NCBI GenBank assembly: GCA_963642995.1
Contig: CAVIIZ010000002.1
Location: 62,001 to 126,000, forward strand
Length of the DNA stretch: 64,000 nucleotides
Direction: 5' to 3'
Source of the DNA: CAVAWX01 sp963642995
GTDB lineage: Bacteria > Actinomycetota > Coriobacteriia > Coriobacteriales > QAMH01
Under the pieces are notes generated by a model. That model had not been told where the DNA came from, ran no database searches, and saw only the letters and a list, made by a program, of their open reading frames with translations. Positions 51,357 to 59,287 of this stretch are shown here, piece after piece. The position numbers were made by a program, and so were the translations under genes. Each line of letters starts with the position of its first letter. The first letter of the stretch is position 1.

Positions 51357-52180
51357 CCCTCCTCGGCGGCGGCCTTCCTGTAGGCCTCGATGCTGGCCTT
51401 GTGCGGCCACATGTGGCCTATGGGGCCGGCGCCCGCGCCGAGGCCGGGAGCTGCGAGCAAGGCGCCCGTCACGTAGTCTTTCGCAAGCCGCGCAGCCCGG
51501 TAGACCGCCCGACCCTCGGCCAGCCAGCACGCGATGGCAGACGAGAGCGTGCAACCGGTGCCATGCGCGTCGCGCGTCTCTACGTGCGGGGTGCGGAACC
51601 AGAAGACGGCGCCGCCCGGTCCTGCGAGCACGTCGTTTGCCGAGGCGCGGCGGTGCCCGCCTTTCACGAGCGCCCAGCGCGGCCCCAGCTCGAGCAGCTC
51701 CAGCGCGGCGGCCTCCTGCTCGGGCTCGCTGTTGATGGGATGCCCCAGCAGCTTTTCTGCTTCGGGCAGGTTCGGGGTGGCGAGCTCTGCGACGGGCAGC
51801 AGGTGCGTGCGCAGCGCCGAGACCGTCTCGTCGTCGCTTAGGGTGCTGCCGCTCGTTGCCACCATGACGGGGTCGACCACGACGTGCAGCGCCCCGCGGC
51901 GCTTGAGCGTCTTGGCGACGACGCGCACGTTGTCCGCGCACCCGCATGCGCCCACCTTCACCGCGGCGGGGAAGATGTCGGAAAACACGGCGTCGAGCTG
52001 TTTTTCCACAAGACCCGCCCCGACGCTTGCCATGGCCGTCACGCCCGTCGTGTTTTGCGCGGTGAGGGCGGTGAGGGCCGTCTGGGCGAACAGGCCGTGC
52101 GCCTCGATGGTCTTGATGTCTGCCTGTATGCCCGCCGCGCCGCCGCTGTCCGATGCGGCTATGCTCAAGACCGATTTCAC
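51344..52180 (-). CDS. thiD: Hydroxymethylpyrimidine (phosphate) kinase ThiD
   Basis: The 278-residue kinase makes HMP diphosphate for thiamine synthesis. It starts VKSVLSIAASDSGGAAGIQAD with the substrate loop, then TALTALTAQNTTGV, VVVDPVMVATSGSTL and LVKGGHRRASANDVL. The ATP-site motif DAHGTGCTLSSAIACWLAEG is complete. Start is GTG 52180, or the adjacent GTG at 52183, with AGGGGG upstream. No other thiamine genes are near. It overlaps murB. Confidence 0.94.
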   Translation of the reverse strand: MKSVLSIAASDSGGAAGIQADIKTIEAHGLFAQTALTALTAQNTTGVTAMASVGAGLVEKQLDAVFSDIFPAAVKVGACGCADNVRVVAKTLKRRGALHVVVDPVMVATSGSTLSDDETVSALRTHLLPVAELATPNLPEAEKLLGHPINSEPEQEAAALELLELGPRWALVKGGHRRASANDVLAGPGGAVFWFRTPHVETRDAHGTGCTLSSAIACWLAEGRAVYRAARLAKDYVTGALLAAPGLGAGAGPIGHMWPHKASIEAYRKAAAEEGWRK

Positions 52181-52345
52181 CACAGGCCCCCTTTCTTTTT
52201 TCGTGAAAGCCCTTCTCTCAATCATACCCGATGGCGCACGGCGTGTGGATGTTGCGTGACATGTGGGCATGCTGCATCATGGGGGCGCGCGGATTCGTTT
52301 ATCGTGGACGGGAACGGACTTCAAAACGTCGAGGTGAAGCAACCT

Positions 52346-53785
52346 ATGGAACGCAAGAACGCCTGGAAAGAGTACAGCGACGCGGATGTCTCGCAGCTCG
52401 AGCGTCTGGGGCACGAGTACATCGACTTCATCAGCGAGAACAAGACCGAGCGCGAGTGCGTCGCAGCCGCCATCGCGCGCGCGCAGGCATCCGGCTACAT
52501 GTCCTTGGAAGAGGCACGACGCTCGGGCAAGCCGCTGAGCGCCGGCTCGAAGATATGGGCGGCCACGCACGGCAAGGCGCTCGTCCTCGTGCACGTGGGC
52601 AGCCGCCCGCTCGAAGACGGCTTGAACATACTCGGCGCGCACATCGACTCGCCGCGCCTGGACCTGAAGCAAAACCCCCTCTACGAGGGCGGCGACCTCG
52701 CCTTTTTCGACACGCACTACTATGGCGGCATCAAGAAGTACCAGTGGGTGACCATGCCGCTTGCCCTGCACGGCGCGATAGCGAAAACCGACGGCACCAT
52801 CGTGCCCGTCGTCGTGGGCGAAGACGCCGGCGACCCGGTCTTCTGCATCACCGACCTGCTGCCGCATCTGGGCGCCGAGCAGATGAAGAAGGAAGGCGCG
52901 AAGGTGGTGGAAGGCGAGGCGCTCGACGTGCTCGTGGGCAGCCGGCCGCTGATCGTCGAAGGCGCCGACGCGGCCACGTTCGAGCCCGCAGACGACGCGC
53001 CGGACTGGGAGAAGGGCGCGGTGAAAAACCCCGTGGCCTCTTTCGTCTTGAAGATACTCGAAAGCATCTACGACATCGAGGAGGAGGACTTCATCTCCGC
53101 CGAGATCGAGGTGGTGCCCGCCGGACGCGCGCGCGACTTGGGATTCGACCGCTCGATGGTGCTGGGGTACGGCCAAGACGACCGCGTGTGCGCCTACACG
53201 AGCCTCGACGCGCAGCTCTCCATCGACGAGGCGACGCGCTGCGCGGTCACCTTGCTCGTGGACAAGGAGGAGATCGGCTCGGTGGGCGCGACGGGCATGC
53301 ATTCCAATTTCTTCGAAAACGTCATGGCCGAAATCCTCCAGCTGGCCGGCGTCACCGACCCTCTCGCGTTGCGCCGCATGCTGCAAAACTCGCGCATGCT
53401 CTCCTCGGACGTGTCGGCGGGTTTCGACCCGGCTTACGCGAACGTCTTCGAGGCGAGAAACTGCGCCTATCTGGGACGCGGCCTCGTGTTCAACAAGTAC
53501 ACGGGCGCGCGCGGCAAGTCGGGCAGCAACGACGCGAGCGCCGAGTACGTGGCACGCCTGCGCGCCGTGATGAACGAGGCCGGCGTCGCATGGCAGACGG
53601 CCGAGCTGGGCAAGGTGGATGCGGGCGGCGGCGGGACCATCGCCTACATCCCCGCGAAATACGACATGGACGTGATCGACTCGGGCGTGCCCGTGCTGTC
53701 CATGCACGCGCCCTGGGAGGTCACGAGCAAAGCCGACATCTACGAGGCCCGCTGCGGCTACGAGGCGTTTTTGCTGCACGCGTAA
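52346..53785 (+). CDS. M18-family aspartyl aminopeptidase
   Basis: The 479-residue zinc metallopeptidase releases N-terminal acidic residues from peptides in the cytoplasm. Metal-binding parts include LNILGAHIDSPRLDLKQNPL, YGQDDRVCAYTSLDAQLS, LVDKEEIGSVGATGMHSNFF with the catalytic Glu pair, SADVSAGFDPAYANVFE-like LSSDVSAGFDPAYANVFEAR and VLSMHAPWEVTSKADIYEAR with the last histidine. Length matches prokaryotic M18 enzymes. GAGGTGAAG precedes the ATG. The gene is divergent from thiD-murB and followed by the Thr-motif membrane protein after 30 bases. Confidence 0.93.
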   Translation: MERKNAWKEYSDADVSQLERLGHEYIDFISENKTERECVAAAIARAQASGYMSLEEARRSGKPLSAGSKIWAATHGKALVLVHVGSRPLEDGLNILGAHIDSPRLDLKQNPLYEGGDLAFFDTHYYGGIKKYQWVTMPLALHGAIAKTDGTIVPVVVGEDAGDPVFCITDLLPHLGAEQMKKEGAKVVEGEALDVLVGSRPLIVEGADAATFEPADDAPDWEKGAVKNPVASFVLKILESIYDIEEEDFISAEIEVVPAGRARDLGFDRSMVLGYGQDDRVCAYTSLDAQLSIDEATRCAVTLLVDKEEIGSVGATGMHSNFFENVMAEILQLAGVTDPLALRRMLQNSRMLSSDVSAGFDPAYANVFEARNCAYLGRGLVFNKYTGARGKSGSNDASAEYVARLRAVMNEAGVAWQTAELGKVDAGGGGTIAYIPAKYDMDVIDSGVPVLSMHAPWEVTSKADIYEARCGYEAFLLHA

Positions 53786-53815
53786 GCGGCAGGCCGCGTG
53801 GGAGAAGGAGGGGCC

Positions 53816-54514
53816 ATGCCAGGCGGGCGCGTAGAGGATCCGGGCAAGACGACGGTCTTTTCGCATGCTGAGGGCAGCGCGGACGAAACGCAGGTGCTGC
53901 AGGCGGGCGCGGATCTGCCCCGGGTGCCGGGGGCGGGGTGGACGCAGGCAACGGGCGCCGATGAGACGCAAGTGCTCGGCGCCGATGCGACTCAAGTTCT
54001 GGAAGCCGAGAAGACACGCGCCTTCGCGCCTGCGCCGGATGCGGCCTTCTCCCCGCGCGGCCACATCCCCGAGCAGGCCGTGCATCCCCAGATGATGCCG
54101 GATGCGGCCTTCGAGCCGAGGGGCGCGGCCTACAGCAGCCCGTCGGCCACCTCGGTGATGCCCGCCGAGCTGATCGCCGAGCGCCGCCGCCACAACCAAA
54201 AGGGCGCGCAGAAGGGCGCGCGCTTTGCCGCAGGCTCGTTTGCGCAAGACCCGCCGCCCCAGGCCCTGCAGGAGTGGGACCGGCCCGCATATGCCCCTCA
54301 ACAGGAGTACGCGCAGCCCGCGCCCAAGAAGAAGCGCCATGGATGCCTCGTGGCCTTCATCACCGTGCTGGTCGTCGGCATCATCCTCGGAGCGGCGGCC
54401 CTGTTCGCGCTCGATTATGCCGTGCAGCAGACGGGCGTGCCCAAAGGAGAGATTCTCTCGCGCATCGCCGAGCCGGTCCGAGATTTCATCAGCAGCCTCA
54501 AGGGCAAGGGGTAG
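53816..54514 (+). CDS. Single-TM membrane protein with repeated (D/A)-x-TQVL motifs
   Basis: The 232-residue protein has a long disordered N-terminal part with TTVF, DETQVL (twice), DATQVL and KTRAF at intervals of about 10-25 residues. Then come Pro/Gln-rich stretches (QEYAQPAPKKKRHG) and one TM (CLVAFITVLVVGIILGAAAL). Its C-terminal domain of about 40 residues is outside (EILSRIAEPVRDFISSLKG). Repeated T-Q-V-L spots on a cytoplasmic tail look like Ser/Thr-kinase sites or FHA-domain ligands. No kinase is nearby. GGAGG precedes the ATG at 53816. I do not recognise the family. Confidence 0.6.
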   Translation: MPGGRVEDPGKTTVFSHAEGSADETQVLQAGADLPRVPGAGWTQATGADETQVLGADATQVLEAEKTRAFAPAPDAAFSPRGHIPEQAVHPQMMPDAAFEPRGAAYSSPSATSVMPAELIAERRRHNQKGAQKGARFAAGSFAQDPPPQALQEWDRPAYAPQQEYAQPAPKKKRHGCLVAFITVLVVGIILGAAALFALDYAVQQTGVPKGEILSRIAEPVRDFISSLKGKG

Positions 54515-54586
54515 GCGGCGCGCAGACGGGACGGCTCGGGAAAACCCCCGGCCGCTTGAAAAACCCGCCCTGCGCCCGATCCCTTC

Positions 54587-55357
54587 TCAGCCCCGCAGGC
54601 GCGCCGCGAGCCTGGCCACGGCATCCGGCAGCTCGCGTGCGTCGTGCACGACGATGGTGGCAGGGTCCAGCTCCTCCGGCTTGCCGAACCCGTAGGCGCA
54701 TCCGATGGACAGCAGGTCGTTTTGCGTGGCGACGCCCAGGTCGTGGAAGCGGTCGCCGATCATGATGAACTGCTCGTGCAGGCTTTTTCCAAGATCGCAA
54801 AGCGCCGGCGCGGCCTCTTCGGAAAAGACCAGGCTCTTTGCCTTCCAGCCGTAGTCCTCGGCGCAGTAGTAATGCGAGAACCAGCGGTCGAGGCCCAGCA
54901 GCTCGCGGAAGAGCTCCATGTAGTCGTGATGGCAGTTGGAGAGAAACACCGGCTCGTATCCTCGCGCACGGAAAAGGTCGAGCGCCTCGGGTATGCCGGG
55001 GTAGAACTTCGCGCCGCCTTCCCGCGCGCGCCGCCGCATCCCGGCGCCCACCACGCGTGCGGCCTCCTCCCGCCATTGCGCCGGCAGCTCGGGGGCGAAG
55101 TTGCTCCACATCTCGACGGTGGAATACCCCAGCCAATACCCTATCTCGCGCGCGTCGGCCGGCGCGTCGGGCACGTCCTGGCCTTGCCCGCGCAGCCATT
55201 GCAGCCCCTCGCGAAAGGCGGGGACGTAGATCTCGTCGGTCTTGTGCAAGGTCCCGTCGAAATCGAAGAGCAGCTTCAGGCGGCCGCGCGCATCGTCTGC
55301 GCAGGCCTCCCGTACGGCCGTCTCCTTCGGATGCGTCTCGTCTGCGGCGCCGGGCAT
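54587..55357 (-). CDS. HAD-family phosphatase (candidate riboflavin-pathway phosphatase)
   Basis: The 256-residue protein has HAD motif I LLFDFDGTLHKTDE, a helical cap, motif II in EPVFLSNCHHDY, motif III lysine in YGWKAKSLVFSEE and motif IV IMIGDRFHDLGVA. It is a phosphoglycolate-phosphatase-like cytoplasmic enzyme. It starts seven bases after the ribH stop and is the last gene of the rib operon. The riboflavin pathway needs a HAD phosphatase to dephosphorylate 5-amino-6-ribitylaminouracil phosphate, a step filled in other bacteria by YcsE or YbjI/YigB. This gene is a natural candidate, but the substrate is not shown by sequence. Confidence 0.75.
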   Translation of the reverse strand: MPGAADETHPKETAVREACADDARGRLKLLFDFDGTLHKTDEIYVPAFREGLQWLRGQGQDVPDAPADAREIGYWLGYSTVEMWSNFAPELPAQWREEAARVVGAGMRRRAREGGAKFYPGIPEALDLFRARGYEPVFLSNCHHDYMELFRELLGLDRWFSHYYCAEDYGWKAKSLVFSEEAAPALCDLGKSLHEQFIMIGDRFHDLGVATQNDLLSIGCAYGFGKPEELDPATIVVHDARELPDAVARLAARLRG

Positions 55358-55364
55358 ACGACCC

Positions 55365-55835
55365 TCATCCTTCCATCTCTCGCAGCAGGTTCACCATCTC
55401 GATGGCGCCTTGTGCGCATTCGGCGCCCTTGTTGCCCGCCTTCGAGCCGGCGCGCTCGACGGCCTGCTCGATGTTTTCCGTGGTGAGCACGCCGAACATG
55501 ACGGGCACGCCGCTTTCGAGCGACGCGGCCGCGATGCCCTTGCTCGTCTCGTTGACGACGGCCTCGTAGTGGCTCGTCGCCCCGCGTATGACGCTGCCGA
55601 GCGCGATGACGGCGTCGTAGCGCCCGGAGCCGGCCATCTTCTTTGCCACGAGGGGCACCTCGAAGGCGCCGGGCACCCAGGCCACGTCCACCATCTCCTC
55701 GGCCACGTCGCGCCGGCGCAGCCCGTCGAGGCAGCCCTCCAGCAGCTTGCCCGTGATGAACTCGTTGAAACGGCTGCAGACGACGCCCACGCGTATGTCG
55801 CCTGCGCTGTAGAGATCGCCTTCGTAGACTGTCAT
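55365..55835 (-). CDS. ribH: 6,7-dimethyl-8-ribityllumazine synthase
   Basis: The 156-residue enzyme joins the ribitylaminouracil and dihydroxybutanone phosphate to form lumazine. It has VGVVCSRFNEFITGKLLEG, the substrate region WVPGAFEVPLVAKKM, ALGSVIRGATSHYEAVVNE and VPVMFGVLTTENIEQAVERA, then GNKGAECAQGAIEMVNLL with the catalytic loop residues. ATG 55835 (MTVYEGDL) has AAAGAAGG upstream. It usually assembles as a 60-subunit shell around riboflavin synthase. It lies between ribBA and the HAD phosphatase. Confidence 0.96.
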   Translation of the reverse strand: MTVYEGDLYSAGDIRVGVVCSRFNEFITGKLLEGCLDGLRRRDVAEEMVDVAWVPGAFEVPLVAKKMAGSGRYDAVIALGSVIRGATSHYEAVVNETSKGIAAASLESGVPVMFGVLTTENIEQAVERAGSKAGNKGAECAQGAIEMVNLLREMEG

Positions 55836-55911
55836 GTCGCGCCTTCTTTCCTGTCCGTTTTCTCGGGGCTTGCCCACCGTTCATTGTATCGGTTCGAGCG
55901 GGCGGCCCGCC

Positions 55912-57114
55912 CTAGAGCATGTGTCCCATTTTCTCGCGCTTGGTCTGCAGGTACCCCCGGTCGAACTCGGTCGCGGGCATGCGGATGGGCACGCGCTCGA
56001 CGATCTGCAGGCCGAAATCGGCCAGCTGGTAGACCTTGTCGGGGTTGTTCGTGAGCAACCGCATGGTCTTCACCCCGAGGTCTGCCAGGATCTGCGCGCC
56101 CACGTAGTACTCGCGCTCGTCGGCGGCAAACCCCAGCGCCTCGTTTGCCTCGACCGTGTCCATGCCCCGTTCCTGCAGCTCGTAGGTCCGAAGCTTGTTC
56201 ACCAGCCCGATACCGCGGCCTTCCTGGCGCATGTAGAGCACGACGCCGCGCCCCTCTTCCTCCACTTGCGCCATCGCGGCGGAAAGCTGCTCGCCGCAAT
56301 CGCAGCGCAGCGAGGCGAACACGTCGCCTGTCAGGCACTCGGAATGCACGCGCACGAGCACGTCGCGGCCGTCGCCCACCTCGCCTTTCACCAACGCGAC
56401 GTGGTGCTCGCCGGTGAGGCGGTTCACGTAGGCGTGCGCGCGAAACTCGCCGAACTTCGTGGGCAGGGCGGGGGAGGCCTTGCAGGAGACGAGCTTGTCG
56501 TGGCGCTTGCGCCAATGCGCGATCTGGGCGATCGAGACCACCTTCACGCCCCATTTCCCCGCGTGCGCGAGCAGCTCGCTCGTGCGCATCATGGTGCCGT
56601 CGTCGCGCATGATCTCGCAGCACAGCCCCGCCTCCTTCAGCCCGGCGATGCGAAGCAAGTCGACGGTGGCCTCGGTGTGCCCGTCGCGCTCGAGCACGCC
56701 GCCCGGACGCGCGAGCAGGGGAAACATGTGCCCCGGGCGCCTGAAGTCGGTGGGCTTCGCATCTTCGTCCACGCACTTCATCGCCGTGACGGAGCGTTCC
56801 GCCGCGCTGATGCCCGTCGTGGTGGAGACATGGTCGATGGACACGGTGAAGGCCGTCTCGTGGTTGTCGGTGTTTTCCGAGACCATCTGGGGCAGCTGGA
56901 GCCTCTGCACGTATTCGAGCGACATGGGCATGCACACGAGCCCCTTCGCCCGGCTGGCCATGAAGTTGATGTTCTCGCAGGTGGCGTGCTCTGCCGCGCA
57001 GATCAGGTCGCCCTCGTTTTCTCGGTCCGGGTCGTCGATGGCCATGATGATGCGGCCCGCGCGCAGCTCCTCGCATATCTCGGGGATGCCGCTGTATCCG
57101 TTCGGTATGTCCAT
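55912..57114 (-). CDS. ribBA: Bifunctional DHBP synthase / GTP cyclohydrolase II RibBA
   Basis: The 400-residue protein joins two enzymes. The N-terminal RibB domain has IIMAIDDPDRENEGDLICAA, HVSTTTGISAAERSVTA, FRRPGHMFPLLARPGG and HTEATVDLLRIAGL. The C-terminal RibA domain has VRVHSECLTGDVFASLRCDC with the zinc cysteines, VLYMRQEGRGIGLVNKLRTY and LLTNNPDKVY. Together they make the four-carbon unit and open GTP, the two inputs to the pathway. It follows ribE after 21 bases in the operon ribD-ribE-ribBA-ribH. Confidence 0.97.
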   Translation of the reverse strand: MDIPNGYSGIPEICEELRAGRIIMAIDDPDRENEGDLICAAEHATCENINFMASRAKGLVCMPMSLEYVQRLQLPQMVSENTDNHETAFTVSIDHVSTTTGISAAERSVTAMKCVDEDAKPTDFRRPGHMFPLLARPGGVLERDGHTEATVDLLRIAGLKEAGLCCEIMRDDGTMMRTSELLAHAGKWGVKVVSIAQIAHWRKRHDKLVSCKASPALPTKFGEFRAHAYVNRLTGEHHVALVKGEVGDGRDVLVRVHSECLTGDVFASLRCDCGEQLSAAMAQVEEEGRGVVLYMRQEGRGIGLVNKLRTYELQERGMDTVEANEALGFAADEREYYVGAQILADLGVKTMRLLTNNPDKVYQLADFGLQIVERVPIRMPATEFDRGYLQTKREKMGHML

Positions 57115-57135
57115 GCCGTGCGTGCTCTCCTCGTC

Positions 57136-57819
57136 TCAGATGAAGCCGTTGTCTGCGAGAAACGCGAGGTCGAGGGAGCGGACGCCGGCGGCATCACCGC
57201 CTGCGGAGCCGTCCGCGCGTCCTCCTGCGCGCGGTGCGCCCAGCAGCTTCTCGACGTATTTCGCGAGCAGGTCGCATTCTATATTCACCGCGTCCCCCGG
57301 CCGCCGCCGTTGCAAAACCGTAGTCTCCAAGGTGTGCGGAATGCACGAGACGGCAAAGCCGCCCCCGTCTGCGCGCGCGACGGTGAGGCTCGTGCCGTCC
57401 ACGGCCACAGATCCCTTCTCCACGATGTAGCGCGAGAGCTCAGGCGGCACGGAGATGGAAAACCACACGGCCTGCCCGTCGCGCCTCACGTCCTCGACGC
57501 GCCCCGTGGCGTCGATGTGGCCGGTGACGATGTGGCCGCCCATGCGCGAGGCGGGAGCGAGGGCGCGCTCGAGGTTCACCGCGTCGCCCGGCATGCAGGC
57601 GCAAAACGACGAGCGTTTCAAGGTCTCGTTCATGACGTCGGCGCAAAAAACGTCCGCGCCCTTTGCCGCGACGGTCAGGCACACGCCGTTTGCGCAGATG
57701 GAGTCGCCCACCTGCGTGCCCTCCAAGACCTTGGCGGCCGCGATCTCGATGCGCGCGCCGTCTGCGCCCCTCGCCAGGCGCGCGATCTTTCCCATCTCCT
57801 CGACGATGCCGGTGAACAT
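57136..57819 (-). CDS. ribE: Riboflavin synthase alpha chain
   Basis: The 227-residue protein has two lumazine-binding barrels. The first begins MFTGIVEEMGKIARLARG and has DSICANGVCLTV. The second has GGHIVTGHIDATGRVEDVRR and VEKGSVAVDGTSLTVARA and then FAVSCIPHTLETTVL. It forms riboflavin from two lumazine molecules. It starts right after ribD (57820). The Gly/Ala-rich tail of about 30 residues after the second barrel is longer than usual. Confidence 0.96.
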   Translation of the reverse strand: MFTGIVEEMGKIARLARGADGARIEIAAAKVLEGTQVGDSICANGVCLTVAAKGADVFCADVMNETLKRSSFCACMPGDAVNLERALAPASRMGGHIVTGHIDATGRVEDVRRDGQAVWFSISVPPELSRYIVEKGSVAVDGTSLTVARADGGGFAVSCIPHTLETTVLQRRRPGDAVNIECDLLAKYVEKLLGAPRAGGRADGSAGGDAAGVRSLDLAFLADNGFI

Positions 57820-58992
57820 CTAGCAGGCCACCTTCCCCTCGACGAGCAGGTCCGACCCGAGGAAGCTGCGGCGCACGTCGGAAAGCCGCAGCGCCTCTTG
57901 CGGCGAGCGCGCGCCCAAGCCCCCCACAGGGCCGGGCGCTTCCTGCCCCCCGAAGAGCTTCGGGGCGATGTAGGCCTGCACCGCGTGCACGAGGCGCGCA
58001 TCGAGCATGGAGCCCGAGAGGGAAGGCCCGCCCTCCAGCAAGATGGAGTCGATGTCGGCCGCCCCGAGCATCTCCATGAGCGCGCGCAGATCCACCTTGC
58101 CCGCGCCGTCGTCCGGCACCTGCACGACGATGCAGCCTGCGGATTCGAGGACGAGCCGGGTCGTCGTGTCCGCATGGACGCATGCGATGACGGTGCGCAC
58201 CTCGCGGGCGGTCTGGACGATCTTGGAGCGCAGCGGGATGCGCAGACGCGAGTCGCAGACGATGCGGACCGGGTCGCGGCCGCCCGGCATGCGGCAGGTG
58301 AGCTGCGGGTCGTCTGCGATGACGGTGCCTATGCCCGCCATGACCGCCGACAGGCGGTTGCGCGTGGCGTGCACGTGCGCGCGGGCCGCCTCGCCGCTGA
58401 CCCAGCGCGACAGCCCGGTGCGGCATGCGACGCGCCCGTCGAGCGTCATGGCGTATTTCATCACGACGTAGGGCATGTGCGTCGTGATGAAATGGAAGTA
58501 GGGGGCGTTCACGGCGTCGCATTCCCCTTTCAGCACGCCTGTGTCCACGCGGATGCGGGCGCCGCGCAGCAGCTCGACGCTTTTCGCCGCCGCCTGCGCA
58601 TGGGGGTCGTCGCTTCCGATGACGACGCGGGAGACGCCCGCCCGCACGAGCGCGTCGGTGCACGGGGGCTGCTTGCCCGTGTGCGAGCAGGGGGTGAGGG
58701 TGACGTAGGCGCACGCGCCGCGCGGGTCGATCCCGTTTCGCAGGCAATCGTCGAGGGCGGCGCGCTCGGCATGCCTGTCGCCGTAGCGGGCGTGCCAGCC
58801 CTCCGCGACGATCGTGCCGTCTTTCACGAGCACGCAGCCGACCAGGGGGTTGGGCGCGACATGGCCCGCCCCGCGCAAGGCAAGCTCCAGGGCCTTGCGC
58901 ATGTAGCGCGCGTCGCTGAAACCCCGCTCGTCCACCGTTTCCCCCCCTCGCCGTCTCGCCGCGCCCGCTTTTCGGGGGCGTTGCGAGGACAT
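57820..58992 (-). CDS. ribD: Bifunctional diaminohydroxyphosphoribosylaminopyrimidine deaminase / reductase RibD
   Basis: The 390-residue protein has an N-terminal zinc deaminase domain: HVAPNPLVGCVLV, GDRHAERAALDDCLRNG (HAE) and CSHTGKQPPC. Usually this region reads TLEPCSH; here it is TLTPCSH. The reductase domain follows with PYVVMKYAMTLDGRVACRTG, RNRLSAVMAGIGTVIADDPQ and DSILLEGGPSLSGSM. It carries out the second and third steps of riboflavin synthesis. ATG 58992 has AAGAGGAG upstream. It is the first gene of the rib operon, divergent from the hydrogenase operon. Confidence 0.94.
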   Translation of the reverse strand: MSSQRPRKAGAARRRGGETVDERGFSDARYMRKALELALRGAGHVAPNPLVGCVLVKDGTIVAEGWHARYGDRHAERAALDDCLRNGIDPRGACAYVTLTPCSHTGKQPPCTDALVRAGVSRVVIGSDDPHAQAAAKSVELLRGARIRVDTGVLKGECDAVNAPYFHFITTHMPYVVMKYAMTLDGRVACRTGLSRWVSGEAARAHVHATRNRLSAVMAGIGTVIADDPQLTCRMPGGRDPVRIVCDSRLRIPLRSKIVQTAREVRTVIACVHADTTTRLVLESAGCIVVQVPDDGAGKVDLRALMEMLGAADIDSILLEGGPSLSGSMLDARLVHAVQAYIAPKLFGGQEAPGPVGGLGARSPQEALRLSDVRRSFLGSDLLVEGKVAC

Positions 58993-59049
58993 GCTCCTCT
59001 TGCCGTCTCGCATGCACTTTGCCACATCGCGCGGGGCAGATGCGGCGGC

Positions 59050-59150
59050 CCGCCGGAAAAAACCGAATTTCACCGCAAGGCCGCCGGCTCGCCGGCGCGT
59101 GGCGCCTTTGGACGGCCCGCGCCTCTCCACGCGCCGATATTCACGGCATC
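59050..59150 (-). promoter_or_regulatory. Possible divergent FMN riboswitch upstream of ribD
   Basis: On the minus strand the 295-base gap before ribD contains GCCGTGAATATCGGC, a 3-pair hairpin with loop GTGAATATC, and further down GCGGTGAAATTCGGT. The FMN (RFN) element contains two small hairpins with GTGAAATTC loops, and GGCGAGCC between them recalls its CGCGAGC segment. The canonical ACCGGCGGU and GCCGACNGU parts are not seen, so this may be a degenerate element or chance. Confidence 0.3.
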
Positions 59151-59287
59151 GGCACATTTTCCCACGCCCGCTTACCGTATAGTCTTGCGCCAAATCCGCA
59201 GCATGCGCATATCGCGGTTTTCACCTTCGTCTCGGCAGGCGGACGTGGATGCGCCGCGGCGCACGTCGCTCGTGAAAGGAGTTTGGT

